A stretch of DNA of 64,000 nt from Phycisphaerales bacterium (GTDB lineage Bacteria > Planctomycetota > Phycisphaerae > Phycisphaerales > UBA1924): assembly GCA_040217175.1 (NCBI GenBank), contig JAVJNT010000001.1:310001-374000 (forward strand). Direction: 5' to 3'. The notes below the pieces were generated by a model that was not told the origin of the DNA, did not search any database, and saw nothing but the letters and a program-made list of their open reading frames with translations. Shown one piece after another: positions 16,650 through 25,477 of this stretch. The stretch's first letter is position 1, and each line of letters opens with the position of its first letter. Position numbers and translations under genes: made by a program.

Positions 16650-18358
16650 GGAGCCCCGGCATCGCCGACCTGTTGGCGAACGCTCGAACGCAAGTTCCAC
16701 GCCGAGGGATCGACGCGAACCCGGCCGAGCGTTTCCTGCCCGGGCAACACCGGCCGCGGCCATGTCGCGCGAGGGCCGTCGTGCGGGATGAACTGCGCGC
16801 CGACGAGGAGCGTGCCGTCGGGTTCGAACCAGGTCCGATCTATCGGCAGCGTGAATGCCCATCGGTCGGTCCGCTTCGTGAGGATGGCGCTCGCGCCCGG
16901 CGTGCCACGGTCGAACGTCGTGAGGCCCGAACAGCGCACCACAACTTCGGCGTGTGGGCGGCTGGTCGGGCCGAAAGCGACACGGACCGCGTCGAGCGGC
17001 GGCGGCGCGCCACCAGCCGACGGCATCTCGCACGGCGGCCGGCGGACTTCCATGTAGAGGACCCAGCCGCTCTCAGACGAGCCCGGCGCATCGAGCCTCG
17101 GATCACGCTGGAGCAATCCGCCAACCCAGCCGGATTGCCCGCGTGAGACCGCCTGGCCCGTGCCATCGATCAGCCCTTCGAGCGTCCAGTCGAGCCAGAA
17201 GGGACCAACAGGTAACCCCGGTGGCTCGAGCTGGATGGCGTCGGCGGAGACCTCAAGCGTCTTGGTACGACCGCCCAGGCGGACCTGCCAAGCCGACGTC
17301 ACCGTGCCCGCTTCCCGCCTGCGCGGTGCCGGCGCCAACGCAACCGCGCCCGGCTCGAGCATTCCGTAGGCTCCCCATCGCCCTGCGGGCGGGCGGGTCG
17401 AGAGCAAGGCCGGCGAGGAAGACAGATTGGCCACTGCGATGGCCCCGCCGACCTCGCCGCCCGCGTCGTTGGCCACCCACGCGAGCCACTGCGGCTGTCG
17501 ATCAAGGAACGAGAGCACCGTCCGCCTGATGCCCTCGTCGCTGACACCGGGACGCACGATGGCGAGGATCAGGTCGCCGATCGCGTCGCCATCGGTCTCC
17601 CACACGGGCAGGGTGATCGTGGGCGTCACGAGCCATCGCGTGAGACTATCGAGCAGACGCGAGGCGAGTTCATCGTCGATCGCGCTCAGCCGGCGAAGGG
17701 CAAACTCCCAACGCCTGGCGGATTGCTCGGCCCAGGCGTGGAGCATGGGGTCGTCCCAGCGTGGCGGCGGCGGTTGGTGTCCGAGGCGCTCAAGCGCGAG
17801 CTCGGCGCGCCACCGAATCTCAGGGTCAGAGAGTTCTCGCGCGACGAGTTCGATGGCCCTCGACTCCGACACGACGCCCGCGATCGGCGAGGGGCGGACC
17901 GCGGCCCCTCCGCTCACGTCTGGCAGCAGCCAGAACGCCGGAACCCGCCGACCCTCCATCCACACCGATTGGCCGAGCCCCTCCGCCGGAACCTCGGCGT
18001 GAAGCAGGGTCAATGCGTCATCAGCGGCAGGGTTGGTCGGCTGCCAGGCATTGGTCGGGCCCAGCCAGCCACGAGCGTCGGCGGCGGGCCCCGAGCGTGC
18101 GTAGCTCCTGGCCTGGACAACGATGCGTTGGCCGTCGCCGAGCCGTAACGGCGGCGGCGGCTTGGCTCCGTCGGCGGTCCAGTCCGCGGCTCCCGGCGCG
18201 ACGGGCGTCACGAGCGCCGCGCCCGCGATGAGCGGCACCGGCGTCTCGAGGAACACGGGCCTCGCCGGTGGCATAGAGCAGCCGACCAGCAGCACTACAG
18301 CGCATGCGACCGTCGCTCGACCAATCCAAACCATGCAGGTCCACGCCATCCTTGACAT
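16646..18358 (-). CDS. hypothetical lipoprotein
   Basis: A 570-residue protein with a lipoprotein signal peptide: a hydrophobic stretch then the lipobox LLVGC at about residues 23-27. Acylation of that Cys and anchoring in an envelope membrane are expected. The body has no recognisable domain. A segment around residues 165-200 (ELVARELSDPEIRWRAELAL) reads like a single HEAT-type helix pair. Several Met codons near the N-terminus leave the start open; ATG 18349 would also suit, with TACGAT 7 nt before it. It is convergent with the histidine kinase and divergent from a dockerin gene. Confidence 0.7.
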   Translation of the reverse strand: MSRMAWTCMVWIGRATVACAVVLLVGCSMPPARPVFLETPVPLIAGAALVTPVAPGAADWTADGAKPPPPLRLGDGQRIVVQARSYARSGPAADARGWLGPTNAWQPTNPAADDALTLLHAEVPAEGLGQSVWMEGRRVPAFWLLPDVSGGAAVRPSPIAGVVSESRAIELVARELSDPEIRWRAELALERLGHQPPPPRWDDPMLHAWAEQSARRWEFALRRLSAIDDELASRLLDSLTRWLVTPTITLPVWETDGDAIGDLILAIVRPGVSDEGIRRTVLSFLDRQPQWLAWVANDAGGEVGGAIAVANLSSSPALLSTRPPAGRWGAYGMLEPGAVALAPAPRRREAGTVTSAWQVRLGGRTKTLEVSADAIQLEPPGLPVGPFWLDWTLEGLIDGTGQAVSRGQSGWVGGLLQRDPRLDAPGSSESGWVLYMEVRRPPCEMPSAGGAPPPLDAVRVAFGPTSRPHAEVVVRCSGLTTFDRGTPGASAILTKRTDRWAFTLPIDRTWFEPDGTLLVGAQFIPHDGPRATWPRPVLPGQETLGRVRVDPSAWNLRSSVRQQVGDAGAP

Positions 18359-18461
18359 CGTACGGCCGGAGGCCCCGTGAGTTGCCCGTAACGCTGGTTC
18401 GGCCCGTGGCGTACGCCGCCCGAGAGATCAAGCGAAGGACCCGAACGAGGAGAGAACGACC

Positions 18462-19376
18462 ATGAACACCGCGCATCGATCGTTGATCACGCTGGCCATT
18501 ACCGGGCTCGCCGTCGCGTCGCCGGCCGTGGCCCAAGAGCAGCTCTTCGCCCTCAGCAACCCGACCTCGCCCGTGCTCCGCGAGCTCGACCCGGCGACGG
18601 GAGGCGAGCTGAGCTTCGGATTCGTGAGCGGGGCCGAAGCGATCTTCAGCGGCATGGACTTCGACGCCGCCGGCGAGCTCTTCATGATCGATGGGTTCAA
18701 TGACGGCCTCAGCGATCGCCTGTTTACGCTGGACGTCTCGACCGCCGCAGGAACGGTCGTGGGCGATACCGGCGAGAACTGGAACTTCCGTTCGGTCGCC
18801 TACGACGCCACCACCGACACGCTCTACACGGCTCGCGACAACGCGCTCTACACGACTGATCGCTCAACCGGCGCCGTCACGCTCGTGGCCAACATCACCG
18901 GGCCCAGCCTCGACCAGCTCACCGGCTTTGCGATCGACGCCGACGGGCAGGCGTGGGGGAGCGACATCGGCGACGCATCGATCTTCATGATCGATCTCGA
19001 TACCGGCACCGCGACGTTCGTGGGCAACGCCTTCCCTGGTACGCGTAATTGGTTCAATGACCTGTCGTTCAACACCGCGGGCGAGCTATATGGCGCCCGT
19101 GAGCAGGGCGGTGGCGTCTTTACGATCGATCAAGGGACCGGCGCCGCAACCCTGGCATTCTCCGGCCCGACCTATCGCAGCATCGCGTTTCTCGGCGGAG
19201 ACGCTCCGTGCTTTGCCGACTTCGACGGCAGCGGCGGCCTGGACATCTTCGATTTCCTCGCCTTCCAGAACGCGTTCGATGCAGGCGACCTGGCGGCCGA
19301 CTGCGACGGCGACGGCTCGCTCACCATCTTCGACTTCCTGTGCTTCCAGAACGCCTTCGACGCCGGGTGCGGGTAA
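18462..19376 (+). CDS. secreted propeller-like protein with GC-type dockerin-like tail
   Basis: A 304-residue protein with a signal peptide cleaved near AVAQ (residue about 24). The body consists of repeating beta-strand units containing motifs such as LYTTDRSTGAVTLV and IDLDTGTATFVG, which suggests a beta-propeller. The C-terminus carries two EF-hand-like loops (DFDGSGGLDIFDFLAFQNAF, then CDGDGSLTIFDFL) and ends in Gly-Cys-Gly. The tail is clearly related to that of the protein at 8522-10117. A GAGGAGAG Shine-Dalgarno precedes the ATG. Probably an exported surface protein; no enzymatic motif is seen. Confidence 0.82.
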   Translation: MNTAHRSLITLAITGLAVASPAVAQEQLFALSNPTSPVLRELDPATGGELSFGFVSGAEAIFSGMDFDAAGELFMIDGFNDGLSDRLFTLDVSTAAGTVVGDTGENWNFRSVAYDATTDTLYTARDNALYTTDRSTGAVTLVANITGPSLDQLTGFAIDADGQAWGSDIGDASIFMIDLDTGTATFVGNAFPGTRNWFNDLSFNTAGELYGAREQGGGVFTIDQGTGAATLAFSGPTYRSIAFLGGDAPCFADFDGSGGLDIFDFLAFQNAFDAGDLAADCDGDGSLTIFDFLCFQNAFDAGCG

Positions 19377-19391
19377 GAGTCGCCCGAGTCA

Positions 19392-20114
19392 TCAATCTGG
19401 CTGAGGCCCGTCTGGGTCGGTTTCATCGTTCCAGCCGGGCCTTGGCCGGCGCGTGATGCCAAGCATCGCTGCGCGGGCCAACCATTCCGAGAGCCCGTAT
19501 ACCGCCACGGCCGTGGCGATGAGCGACACCGCCCAGATCAGGTCGCGGTCGGTGTTGTATTGATCGACGCGTGATGGCGTGATCAGCCAGTACTTGGTCA
19601 GCCCGAGCGTCACGAACCGACCAACGCCCAGCAGCGCGATGACGATGCCACTAATCCGCAGGGCCGTGGCGATGATGCTGCGCGCGAAGAGCATGCGGTC
19701 CATCGAGCCCATCGGTCCGTCCCGCGCGGGCGTCAACTCGTAGGCGCATTCGCTACACCGTCCATCATCGAGCGTTGTCAACTGGTAGCCACATGCGGGA
19801 CAAGCTGGCACGGGCACGCGAGCGGGTACGAGCCGGCGAACAAGAAACCCGGTGCAGAAGAAGGCGACCAGCCCCGCACCCAGCTTCAGCGTCGGCGAGC
19901 CAAAGTAGGCCAGGACTTCCAGCGTTCCGGGCCGGCCCCAGCCCGGCTGCCAGATAAATCCGTTGATCGTGATCAGTTCCGACGCGGCGAGGATGCAGAG
20001 CACCGCGCCCAGCACGCGGAGCGCGACGCCCAGGACGACGCGGAAGAGAACCAGATCTTCGCTGCGAAGCTCGAGCGAACGAAGGCGTCGACGCGTGTCG
20101 CGATCGGGGGCCAT
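19392..20114 (-). CDS. zinc-ribbon membrane protein
   Basis: A 240-residue protein with about four membrane helices. Between the second and third lies a four-Cys zinc ribbon, CPACGYQL followed by CSECAYEL. This ribbon-in-membrane-protein layout is common and uncharacterised in planctomycetes. The ATG at 20114 was preferred over upstream in-frame Mets because the coding character begins there and TAGGAT (20120-20125) stands five bases before it as a possible -10. It is divergent, across only 34 nt, from another zinc-ribbon membrane protein, which suggests a shared regulatory region. Confidence 0.7.
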   Translation of the reverse strand: MAPDRDTRRRLRSLELRSEDLVLFRVVLGVALRVLGAVLCILAASELITINGFIWQPGWGRPGTLEVLAYFGSPTLKLGAGLVAFFCTGFLVRRLVPARVPVPACPACGYQLTTLDDGRCSECAYELTPARDGPMGSMDRMLFARSIIATALRISGIVIALLGVGRFVTLGLTKYWLITPSRVDQYNTDRDLIWAVSLIATAVAVYGLSEWLARAAMLGITRRPRPGWNDETDPDGPQPD

Positions 20115-20119
20115 AAAAG

Positions 20120-20125
20120 ATCCTA
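20120..20125 (-). promoter_or_regulatory. -10-like element (TAGGAT) of the zinc-ribbon gene
   Basis: TAGGAT on the minus strand is followed by CTTTT and the ATG at 20114. On the other strand TACCAT (20139-20144) lies four bases before the GTG at 20149, so the 34-bp interval may hold two back-to-back leaderless promoters. Confidence 0.35.
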
Positions 20126-20148
20126 CGCGAGCAGAACCTACCATCGGC

Positions 20149-22068
20149 GTGCGCCGTGCCCTTACCATCCTCGTGCTGCTCGCGGCCATCGGGCTGGTCT
20201 CGAGCGTCGGCGTCGCTTGGGCTGGGGCGACGATGATGCGGCTGGGCTCGCCGAACAATCTGCTGACCAATACCTGGTTCAACGAGCCGAGCGTCGAGTA
20301 CGGCGAGTTCAACCAGTGGCGGGTCGTGCAGTGGACCGACGCGACACTGACGAGGCGCTGGGGCCAGGGCGCTCGACCCGAGTGGTTCGAGGATCCGTGG
20401 ATCGCCCATCTCAGGCAGGCATGGCACTCGTGGAGCGAGGACGGGGGCGGCCTGACGATCGCGGGCGTGCCGCCGTTCAGCCGCGTGCATGGATCTCCGC
20501 CCGTGGAACCGCCGCTCTTTGCAGTATTCTCCGATGGGCTGCCAAAGTTCGAGGAGCGCGAGGCCGGCTGGCCCACGCGTTGCCTGCGGTGCTCTTGGGA
20601 GACCGGCGACGAGCGATTGGATACGCCCGGCGAGCGCATCCGCGGCGGGCTCTTCGCGTCGCATTGGACGCTACCGTGGGGCGGCTGGCACGGGAGCTAC
20701 TCGTCGGCAGGGTTCTCGGTGGAGTACGAGGTCGCGCTCCCGTTGACGCCGATGTGGGCCGGGCTGGCGATCAATGCAACGTTTTGGGCGGCGATCTGGT
20801 TCGTCGCCTTCCAGGTGGTGCCGCTGCCCATCTGGCTCTGGCGACGCAAGCGTTGGAAGAAGCGGGAGCGACGCGGCTTGTGCGCCCGCTGCGGCTACGA
20901 GCTCGACATCGCGGACGACCCCGTCACCACCTGTCCGGAGTGCGCGCTCATCATGGGGCGCGGTCCGCGCGGGGCCTGGGTCGGCCTAAGACGACAGGCG
21001 ATCGTGACACTGATGGCACTGGTTGCCGTCTTGGGCGGCTTCGCGATGACGCGGGCCGTGACCGCGGACCGCCTGCCCCCGCTGCACCAGGCGGCCGCTG
21101 ATGGCAACACCGAACTCGCCCGCGCCCTCGTTGCCGAGGGCATACCGGTCAATGCGCAAGCGCCCGATTTATGGTCGCTCAACACGAGTCCGCTCCAGAA
21201 CGCGCGTCCGATCGCTTGGGCGTCGGTGCGGGGCCATGCCGACGCCGTGGAAGAATTGCTCCGCGCCGGCGCCGATCCGGACCCGGTGGGCGACGAGCAA
21301 TCGCCCCTCGCACTGGCGATCGCCACGGGCCAGGCGGCTGTCGTCGATCGGTTGCTGGCGGCCGACGCCTCGGCCGCCGCCGCGGGTCGATACACCATCG
21401 CCCCCATCGCCGTGGCGGTGTGGTCGCAAGACGTCGAGCTGGTCGAACGCCTCTTCGCGCACTCCAGCGATCGCAGCGAGGCTCCCGTTTCGCTCGAGCT
21501 CTTCCAGATCGTCCTGGTCGGCCGTCCCGCGGAGCTGAAGCAGCTCGTGCTCGATCGGACCGTCGCCACACGGAAAGACCTGGAGAACCAGGCCGTGTTC
21601 GCGTTCCGATTCATGGACTGGGACTTCGTCGACACGCTCATCGCTCGCGGATTCGATCTGAAGCCGGCATCGTCCCGTTTCCTCGCGTACTTGGAAGACG
21701 CGGAGGATCCGCTGCGAGCGCTCGAAGCGCTCGTGGGTTGGGGCGTCGATCCGACGGCGGTCGATAGGTTGTCCCAGACGCCGTTGCACATCGCGTCGCG
21801 CCGCCCCGGCTCGGACGCAGTCCTGCGGCGACTCGCTGAGCTGGGCAATCCACTCGACGCTGCGAATCGGAACGGTCGTACGGCGCTGCACCTGGCCGCA
21901 CTCGATGGCAACGACGGCAACGTCCGCACCTTGCTCGATCTGGGCGCCGACGCCACGCTCCGCGACCATAAGGGCGATACCGCCCGTGAGCTCTGGTGGC
22001 ACGCACGCCGGGGTACGGATGGCTACGGAGAGATCCGCGAGTTGCTCGAAGCCGCCGAGTCTCGGTAG
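20149..22068 (+). CDS. membrane protein with zinc ribbon and C-terminal ankyrin repeats
   Basis: A 639-residue protein starting at GTG. The N-terminal helix (RRALTILVLLAAIGLVSSVG) leads to an extracytoplasmic region of about 170 residues. A second helix follows, then a zinc ribbon (CARCGYELD with CPECALI), a third helix, and from about residue 305 a cytoplasmic ankyrin domain of eight or so degenerate repeats (for example RTALHLAALDGNDGNVRTLL). The start is a judgement: residues before the GTG are basic and read as the antisense of the divergent gene. The fusion of a zinc ribbon with ankyrin repeats links this gene to the divergent zinc-ribbon gene. Function unknown. Confidence 0.72.
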   Translation: MRRALTILVLLAAIGLVSSVGVAWAGATMMRLGSPNNLLTNTWFNEPSVEYGEFNQWRVVQWTDATLTRRWGQGARPEWFEDPWIAHLRQAWHSWSEDGGGLTIAGVPPFSRVHGSPPVEPPLFAVFSDGLPKFEEREAGWPTRCLRCSWETGDERLDTPGERIRGGLFASHWTLPWGGWHGSYSSAGFSVEYEVALPLTPMWAGLAINATFWAAIWFVAFQVVPLPIWLWRRKRWKKRERRGLCARCGYELDIADDPVTTCPECALIMGRGPRGAWVGLRRQAIVTLMALVAVLGGFAMTRAVTADRLPPLHQAAADGNTELARALVAEGIPVNAQAPDLWSLNTSPLQNARPIAWASVRGHADAVEELLRAGADPDPVGDEQSPLALAIATGQAAVVDRLLAADASAAAAGRYTIAPIAVAVWSQDVELVERLFAHSSDRSEAPVSLELFQIVLVGRPAELKQLVLDRTVATRKDLENQAVFAFRFMDWDFVDTLIARGFDLKPASSRFLAYLEDAEDPLRALEALVGWGVDPTAVDRLSQTPLHIASRRPGSDAVLRRLAELGNPLDAANRNGRTALHLAALDGNDGNVRTLLDLGADATLRDHKGDTARELWWHARRGTDGYGEIRELLEAAESR

Positions 22069-22079
22069 ATCACACGCGT

Positions 22080-24041
22080 TTAGTCCCGCCGCATGACGGC
22101 CGCGCCCGTCACGTACGTATGGTGCTCGGCCGTCGACTTGTGCCACTCGAAGTATGGGCCGATGTCCTTCGTGTTCCAGGCGATGTCGCCCGCCGGCCGG
22201 CTCGACGCGAACGATGGGTGCCGCCAGAGGTCCCGCTCGAACTCGGCCATCGTCAGCGCGCGGCCGTTCCACTCTGGGAACCGCATGCCCATGCCTTCTT
22301 CGCAGATATCGAAGCTCATGGCCAGTACGCCGCCGGGGCACAGCACGCGGGCGATCTCGTCCATCGCCTTCCTCTTCTCGGGCTGATGCTCGATGACGCT
22401 GAGGCTCGTCAGCAGGTGCGCGCGGCCGTCTGGCGCGGGGATCGTCTCGTCGTCTGTGAATGCCCAGTCGACCCGGACGTTGAGCGTGTCACGCAGCTTC
22501 GCCCACCGACCCTCCATCCCGCGTGTGGTCTCGACGAGCGTGACCCGAGCGCCCATCGTCGCCAGCCACCAGGGCATCGGGCTCAGCTCGCTCCCCATGT
22601 CGATGACGCGCAGTCCCGCCAGTGGCAGCGGCTCGATCGCATGAAGCCAGAGCCACGGATACTCCCAGATCTTGGACCACGAGTCGAACTCTCGCAGGCC
22701 GTGCAACTTCGCGAACGCGTTCAGCCGACCCATGAACGACGTGAAAGGCTCGCTCCGAAGCTCCTCCATGCTCGCGAGCACGGCCCGGGTCGCCGGAGCC
22801 GGGACGCGGATGCCGGCCGGGTCACCCGTGCCGAGCGTGGGCTCGGGCGGATACGCGTTGGAAGCCGAGGGATCGCGGCACGCCAGGACGCCGCCGGCAT
22901 CCCAGCGCTCAGCGTCGGCCTGGATCTTCGCACGGTGTTCATCGTTCGCGGGCGTGAGCTCGACCGGGATGCCCGCATAGGCCAGCGCCAACGCCGCCGG
23001 CGTGAGCGGCGCGGGCATGGGCTCGGGACGTGCTCGGGCCCCTTCGGCGGCGACACGCACGATGGCTTCTCCGAGACGCGCGTACTCCTTTCCGCTCCGG
23101 GGCGAGGCCGCCGAGAGCAACTGCGCTGCCTGCTCTCCGATGAGTTCGGCCGTCATGCCATGCGGCGCCATCGTCATCCGAGTGTCAGCCGGACCGGGCC
23201 GGCCGGGCGGGCTCCAGAGCGACGCGACGGCCGCAAGCCCATCACGAACCGGTTCGTCAAGGTGTTCCATCCCGGCGCCGATGCGACCGGTGACGACCTT
23301 GCCGTGCTGGCTTACGTCGGTGCTGCCCCATTCCCACGATGGCAAGTCATGACGAGCCGTGTCGTAGGCCAGCATGCTCCGATCGAACGGCTCACCCAGG
23401 AACTCGCACAGGCTGCGTAACTCGGCCTCTGGCGTGCACACCAGCCGCTCGTACGTCAGGTGATGGAAGGGCCTGTCCCCGAGGAACGCCTCGATGCGTC
23501 GATTCCAGTTCACCCATCGGAGCGTGGCCGCCAATGGCGTGTTAGCCGTGCTCACCCTTCGCGTCAGCTTCAGCGTTCGTTCGTAGACCGGTGCGATGCC
23601 CTTGCGGTGATCGGCAACGATTGAAGTGCTGTGCGCCACGTCCAGCGCGTCCCTGGTGATCCAGACCCACCGTGCGTCGGGCAGCAACTCATACAGCGCG
23701 TCGAGATGCAACGCGTTGTTGGGCGTCTTCTCGGCCCAGCGCGTCTTGCCCCGACCACGCGCGTACGTCAGCATGACCTCGTCGAGAAACCCCCGGGCCG
23801 CCCGGTATACCACCTCGGCCGGCTGGCCGTAGCTCCGGCAGTAGCCGTACTCGGGCTCGCACATCGCGCGGACCAGGCCAAGGAGCGTGGCGGGCTGGTG
23901 CTCGGCCAGCCAAGGCGTTTCAGGACCGCACGCAATGTTCGGATGTGCGTCGAGCATCGTGCGCAGCAGCGTCGTGCCGCTTCGCGGAACGCCCAGGACG
24001 ATGATCGGGGCGGTGGTCTCGGCAGGGGTGGGGTTGGTCAT
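22080..24041 (-). CDS. sulfotransferase-methyltransferase fusion protein
   Basis: A 653-residue protein with two enzyme parts. Residues 1 to about 250 are a PAPS-dependent sulfotransferase: the 5'-phosphosulfate loop is GVPRSGTTLLRTML, and RDALDVAHS corresponds to the 3'-phosphate motif. Residues about 490-650 are a class I SAM methyltransferase: LRVIDMGSE is motif I, and LLTSLSVIEHQPEKRKAM is the SVIEH-type post-motif region. The middle contains an uncharacterised linker of about 220 residues. The gene overlaps the Wzt-like ATPase gene by 4 nt. In that context it probably sulfates or methylates a surface glycan; the acceptor is inferred. Confidence 0.85.
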   Translation of the reverse strand: MTNPTPAETTAPIIVLGVPRSGTTLLRTMLDAHPNIACGPETPWLAEHQPATLLGLVRAMCEPEYGYCRSYGQPAEVVYRAARGFLDEVMLTYARGRGKTRWAEKTPNNALHLDALYELLPDARWVWITRDALDVAHSTSIVADHRKGIAPVYERTLKLTRRVSTANTPLAATLRWVNWNRRIEAFLGDRPFHHLTYERLVCTPEAELRSLCEFLGEPFDRSMLAYDTARHDLPSWEWGSTDVSQHGKVVTGRIGAGMEHLDEPVRDGLAAVASLWSPPGRPGPADTRMTMAPHGMTAELIGEQAAQLLSAASPRSGKEYARLGEAIVRVAAEGARARPEPMPAPLTPAALALAYAGIPVELTPANDEHRAKIQADAERWDAGGVLACRDPSASNAYPPEPTLGTGDPAGIRVPAPATRAVLASMEELRSEPFTSFMGRLNAFAKLHGLREFDSWSKIWEYPWLWLHAIEPLPLAGLRVIDMGSELSPMPWWLATMGARVTLVETTRGMEGRWAKLRDTLNVRVDWAFTDDETIPAPDGRAHLLTSLSVIEHQPEKRKAMDEIARVLCPGGVLAMSFDICEEGMGMRFPEWNGRALTMAEFERDLWRHPSFASSRPAGDIAWNTKDIGPYFEWHKSTAEHHTYVTGAAVMRRD

Positions 24042-25477
24042 GGAGCCTGGGTCGTCTGCTCGGGGGTACGGGCGGCGCGGCCAGCCGGTGCGGCCTCGAT
24101 GCTCAACGGCAGTCGCGCCACGCCAAAGAAGGGCAGTGGTTCGAGCGGAGGATGATTGACGCGGATCGGCCCGAGTCCCTCGATCTGGTCGTGGAACACG
24201 GCGCCATTCGGATTGCCATCGTCGGACGCCTCGCTCGCACCCAGTCCCAGGGTGTATTCGCCGGGCGTCAGGTCGAGCGTGACGCGGAAGGTCACCACCG
24301 TTCGTTCGCCCGGCTCCATGGCCGGCAGGGAAACGCGCTGCTGGGCCGTGCCCTGGCTGAAGACCTGGACGCCAAACTTGTTGGTGAAGAACACGCCCGC
24401 ACGCGGCGTCTCGATGAACTCGCTCGCCTCGACCAGCACGCGGACCAGAAGCGTCTGTCCGATGCCGTAGGCCGCCACGGGCCGATCGTCCTCGTCGGTC
24501 AGGCTGGCCGCCAGGATCACCAGCCCCCCGTGGCCGTGCCGGCGATCCGAAACGCCACCCTCGCCGATCACGTCATGTTCGAGTACGCGGCGGGCCAGGG
24601 CTGCCCCGTGGGTCGTATCGGGCGCGTGCTCGCGCTTCGGGAATCGCTCGTCGTCGCCCGCGTCGTCTCGACTCCACTTGTCAGCTAGCTTCTTGCCACC
24701 CGCCTTGCGGAGTGTCGCGTGGTACCGGGCGATCGCGTCTCCCGGCTCTCCCTGGAAGGCCACGCGTCCGTTCTCCAGCAGGATGGCTCGATCGCATAGG
24801 TTCGTGATGGCGCCGGCGTCGTGGCTGACCAGAAGCATCGTCGTGCCGTCGTCCAGCAACTGGTGGATCCGCTTCGTGCACTTCTGAACAAAAAAGATGT
24901 CGCCAACGCTGAGGGCCTCGTCGACGATCAGCACCTCGGGTTCGAAGGCCGCGAACATGCTGAAGGTCACCCGCACCGTCATGCCGCTGCTGTAGCTGCG
25001 GACCGGACGATCGAAGAAGGCCCCGATGTCGGCAAAAGACTCGATCTCGTCCATCTTTTCGCGGGCGAACCCCGGCGGGAAGTTCAGCAGCTGCGCCATG
25101 TTGTGGACGTTCTGGCGGCCGGTCAGGTCCTTGTTGAGGCCCGCGCCGAGCTCGATCAGGCTCAGCACCCGGCCCCGGAGCGCCGCGGTTCCCTCGGTTG
25201 GGATGGATACGCCCGTCACGAGCTTGAGCAGCGTGCTCTTGCCGCTTCCGTTGCGGCCCACGACGCCCAGGCACTCGCCCTTGCGGAGCTCGAACGACAC
25301 GCCGCGAACGGCCCAGAAATCGCGATGCAGCATTGCTCGGTTGAGCGTGCACCACTCGGCTACGCGATGCCAAGGATTGCCGTAGATCTTGAAGCGCTTG
25401 CCCAGATCGGCGCACCGCACCACCCAGTCGTCCGCTGGGGTGCTGGCGTCTTGCTGGGCGCGTTCGGAGCTGTTCAC
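24038..25477 (-). CDS. Wzt-like ABC transporter ATPase with C-terminal glycan-binding domain
   Basis: A 479-residue protein. The N-terminal nucleotide-binding domain (residues about 20-265) has Walker A GRNGSGKST, signature YSSGM and Walker B VLIVDEA followed by LSVGD, the set typical of polysaccharide exporters (Wzt/TagH/KpsT). A C-terminal domain (about 315-450) matches Wzt_C, which recognises the modified end of the glycan before export. A Wzm-type permease would be expected, but none is in the window. The gene overlaps its neighbours on both sides by 4 nt, so glycosyltransferase, ATPase and modifying enzyme are made together. Confidence 0.9.
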   Translation of the reverse strand: MNSSERAQQDASTPADDWVVRCADLGKRFKIYGNPWHRVAEWCTLNRAMLHRDFWAVRGVSFELRKGECLGVVGRNGSGKSTLLKLVTGVSIPTEGTAALRGRVLSLIELGAGLNKDLTGRQNVHNMAQLLNFPPGFAREKMDEIESFADIGAFFDRPVRSYSSGMTVRVTFSMFAAFEPEVLIVDEALSVGDIFFVQKCTKRIHQLLDDGTTMLLVSHDAGAITNLCDRAILLENGRVAFQGEPGDAIARYHATLRKAGGKKLADKWSRDDAGDDERFPKREHAPDTTHGAALARRVLEHDVIGEGGVSDRRHGHGGLVILAASLTDEDDRPVAAYGIGQTLLVRVLVEASEFIETPRAGVFFTNKFGVQVFSQGTAQQRVSLPAMEPGERTVVTFRVTLDLTPGEYTLGLGASEASDDGNPNGAVFHDQIEGLGPIRVNHPPLEPLPFFGVARLPLSIEAAPAGRAARTPEQTTQAP

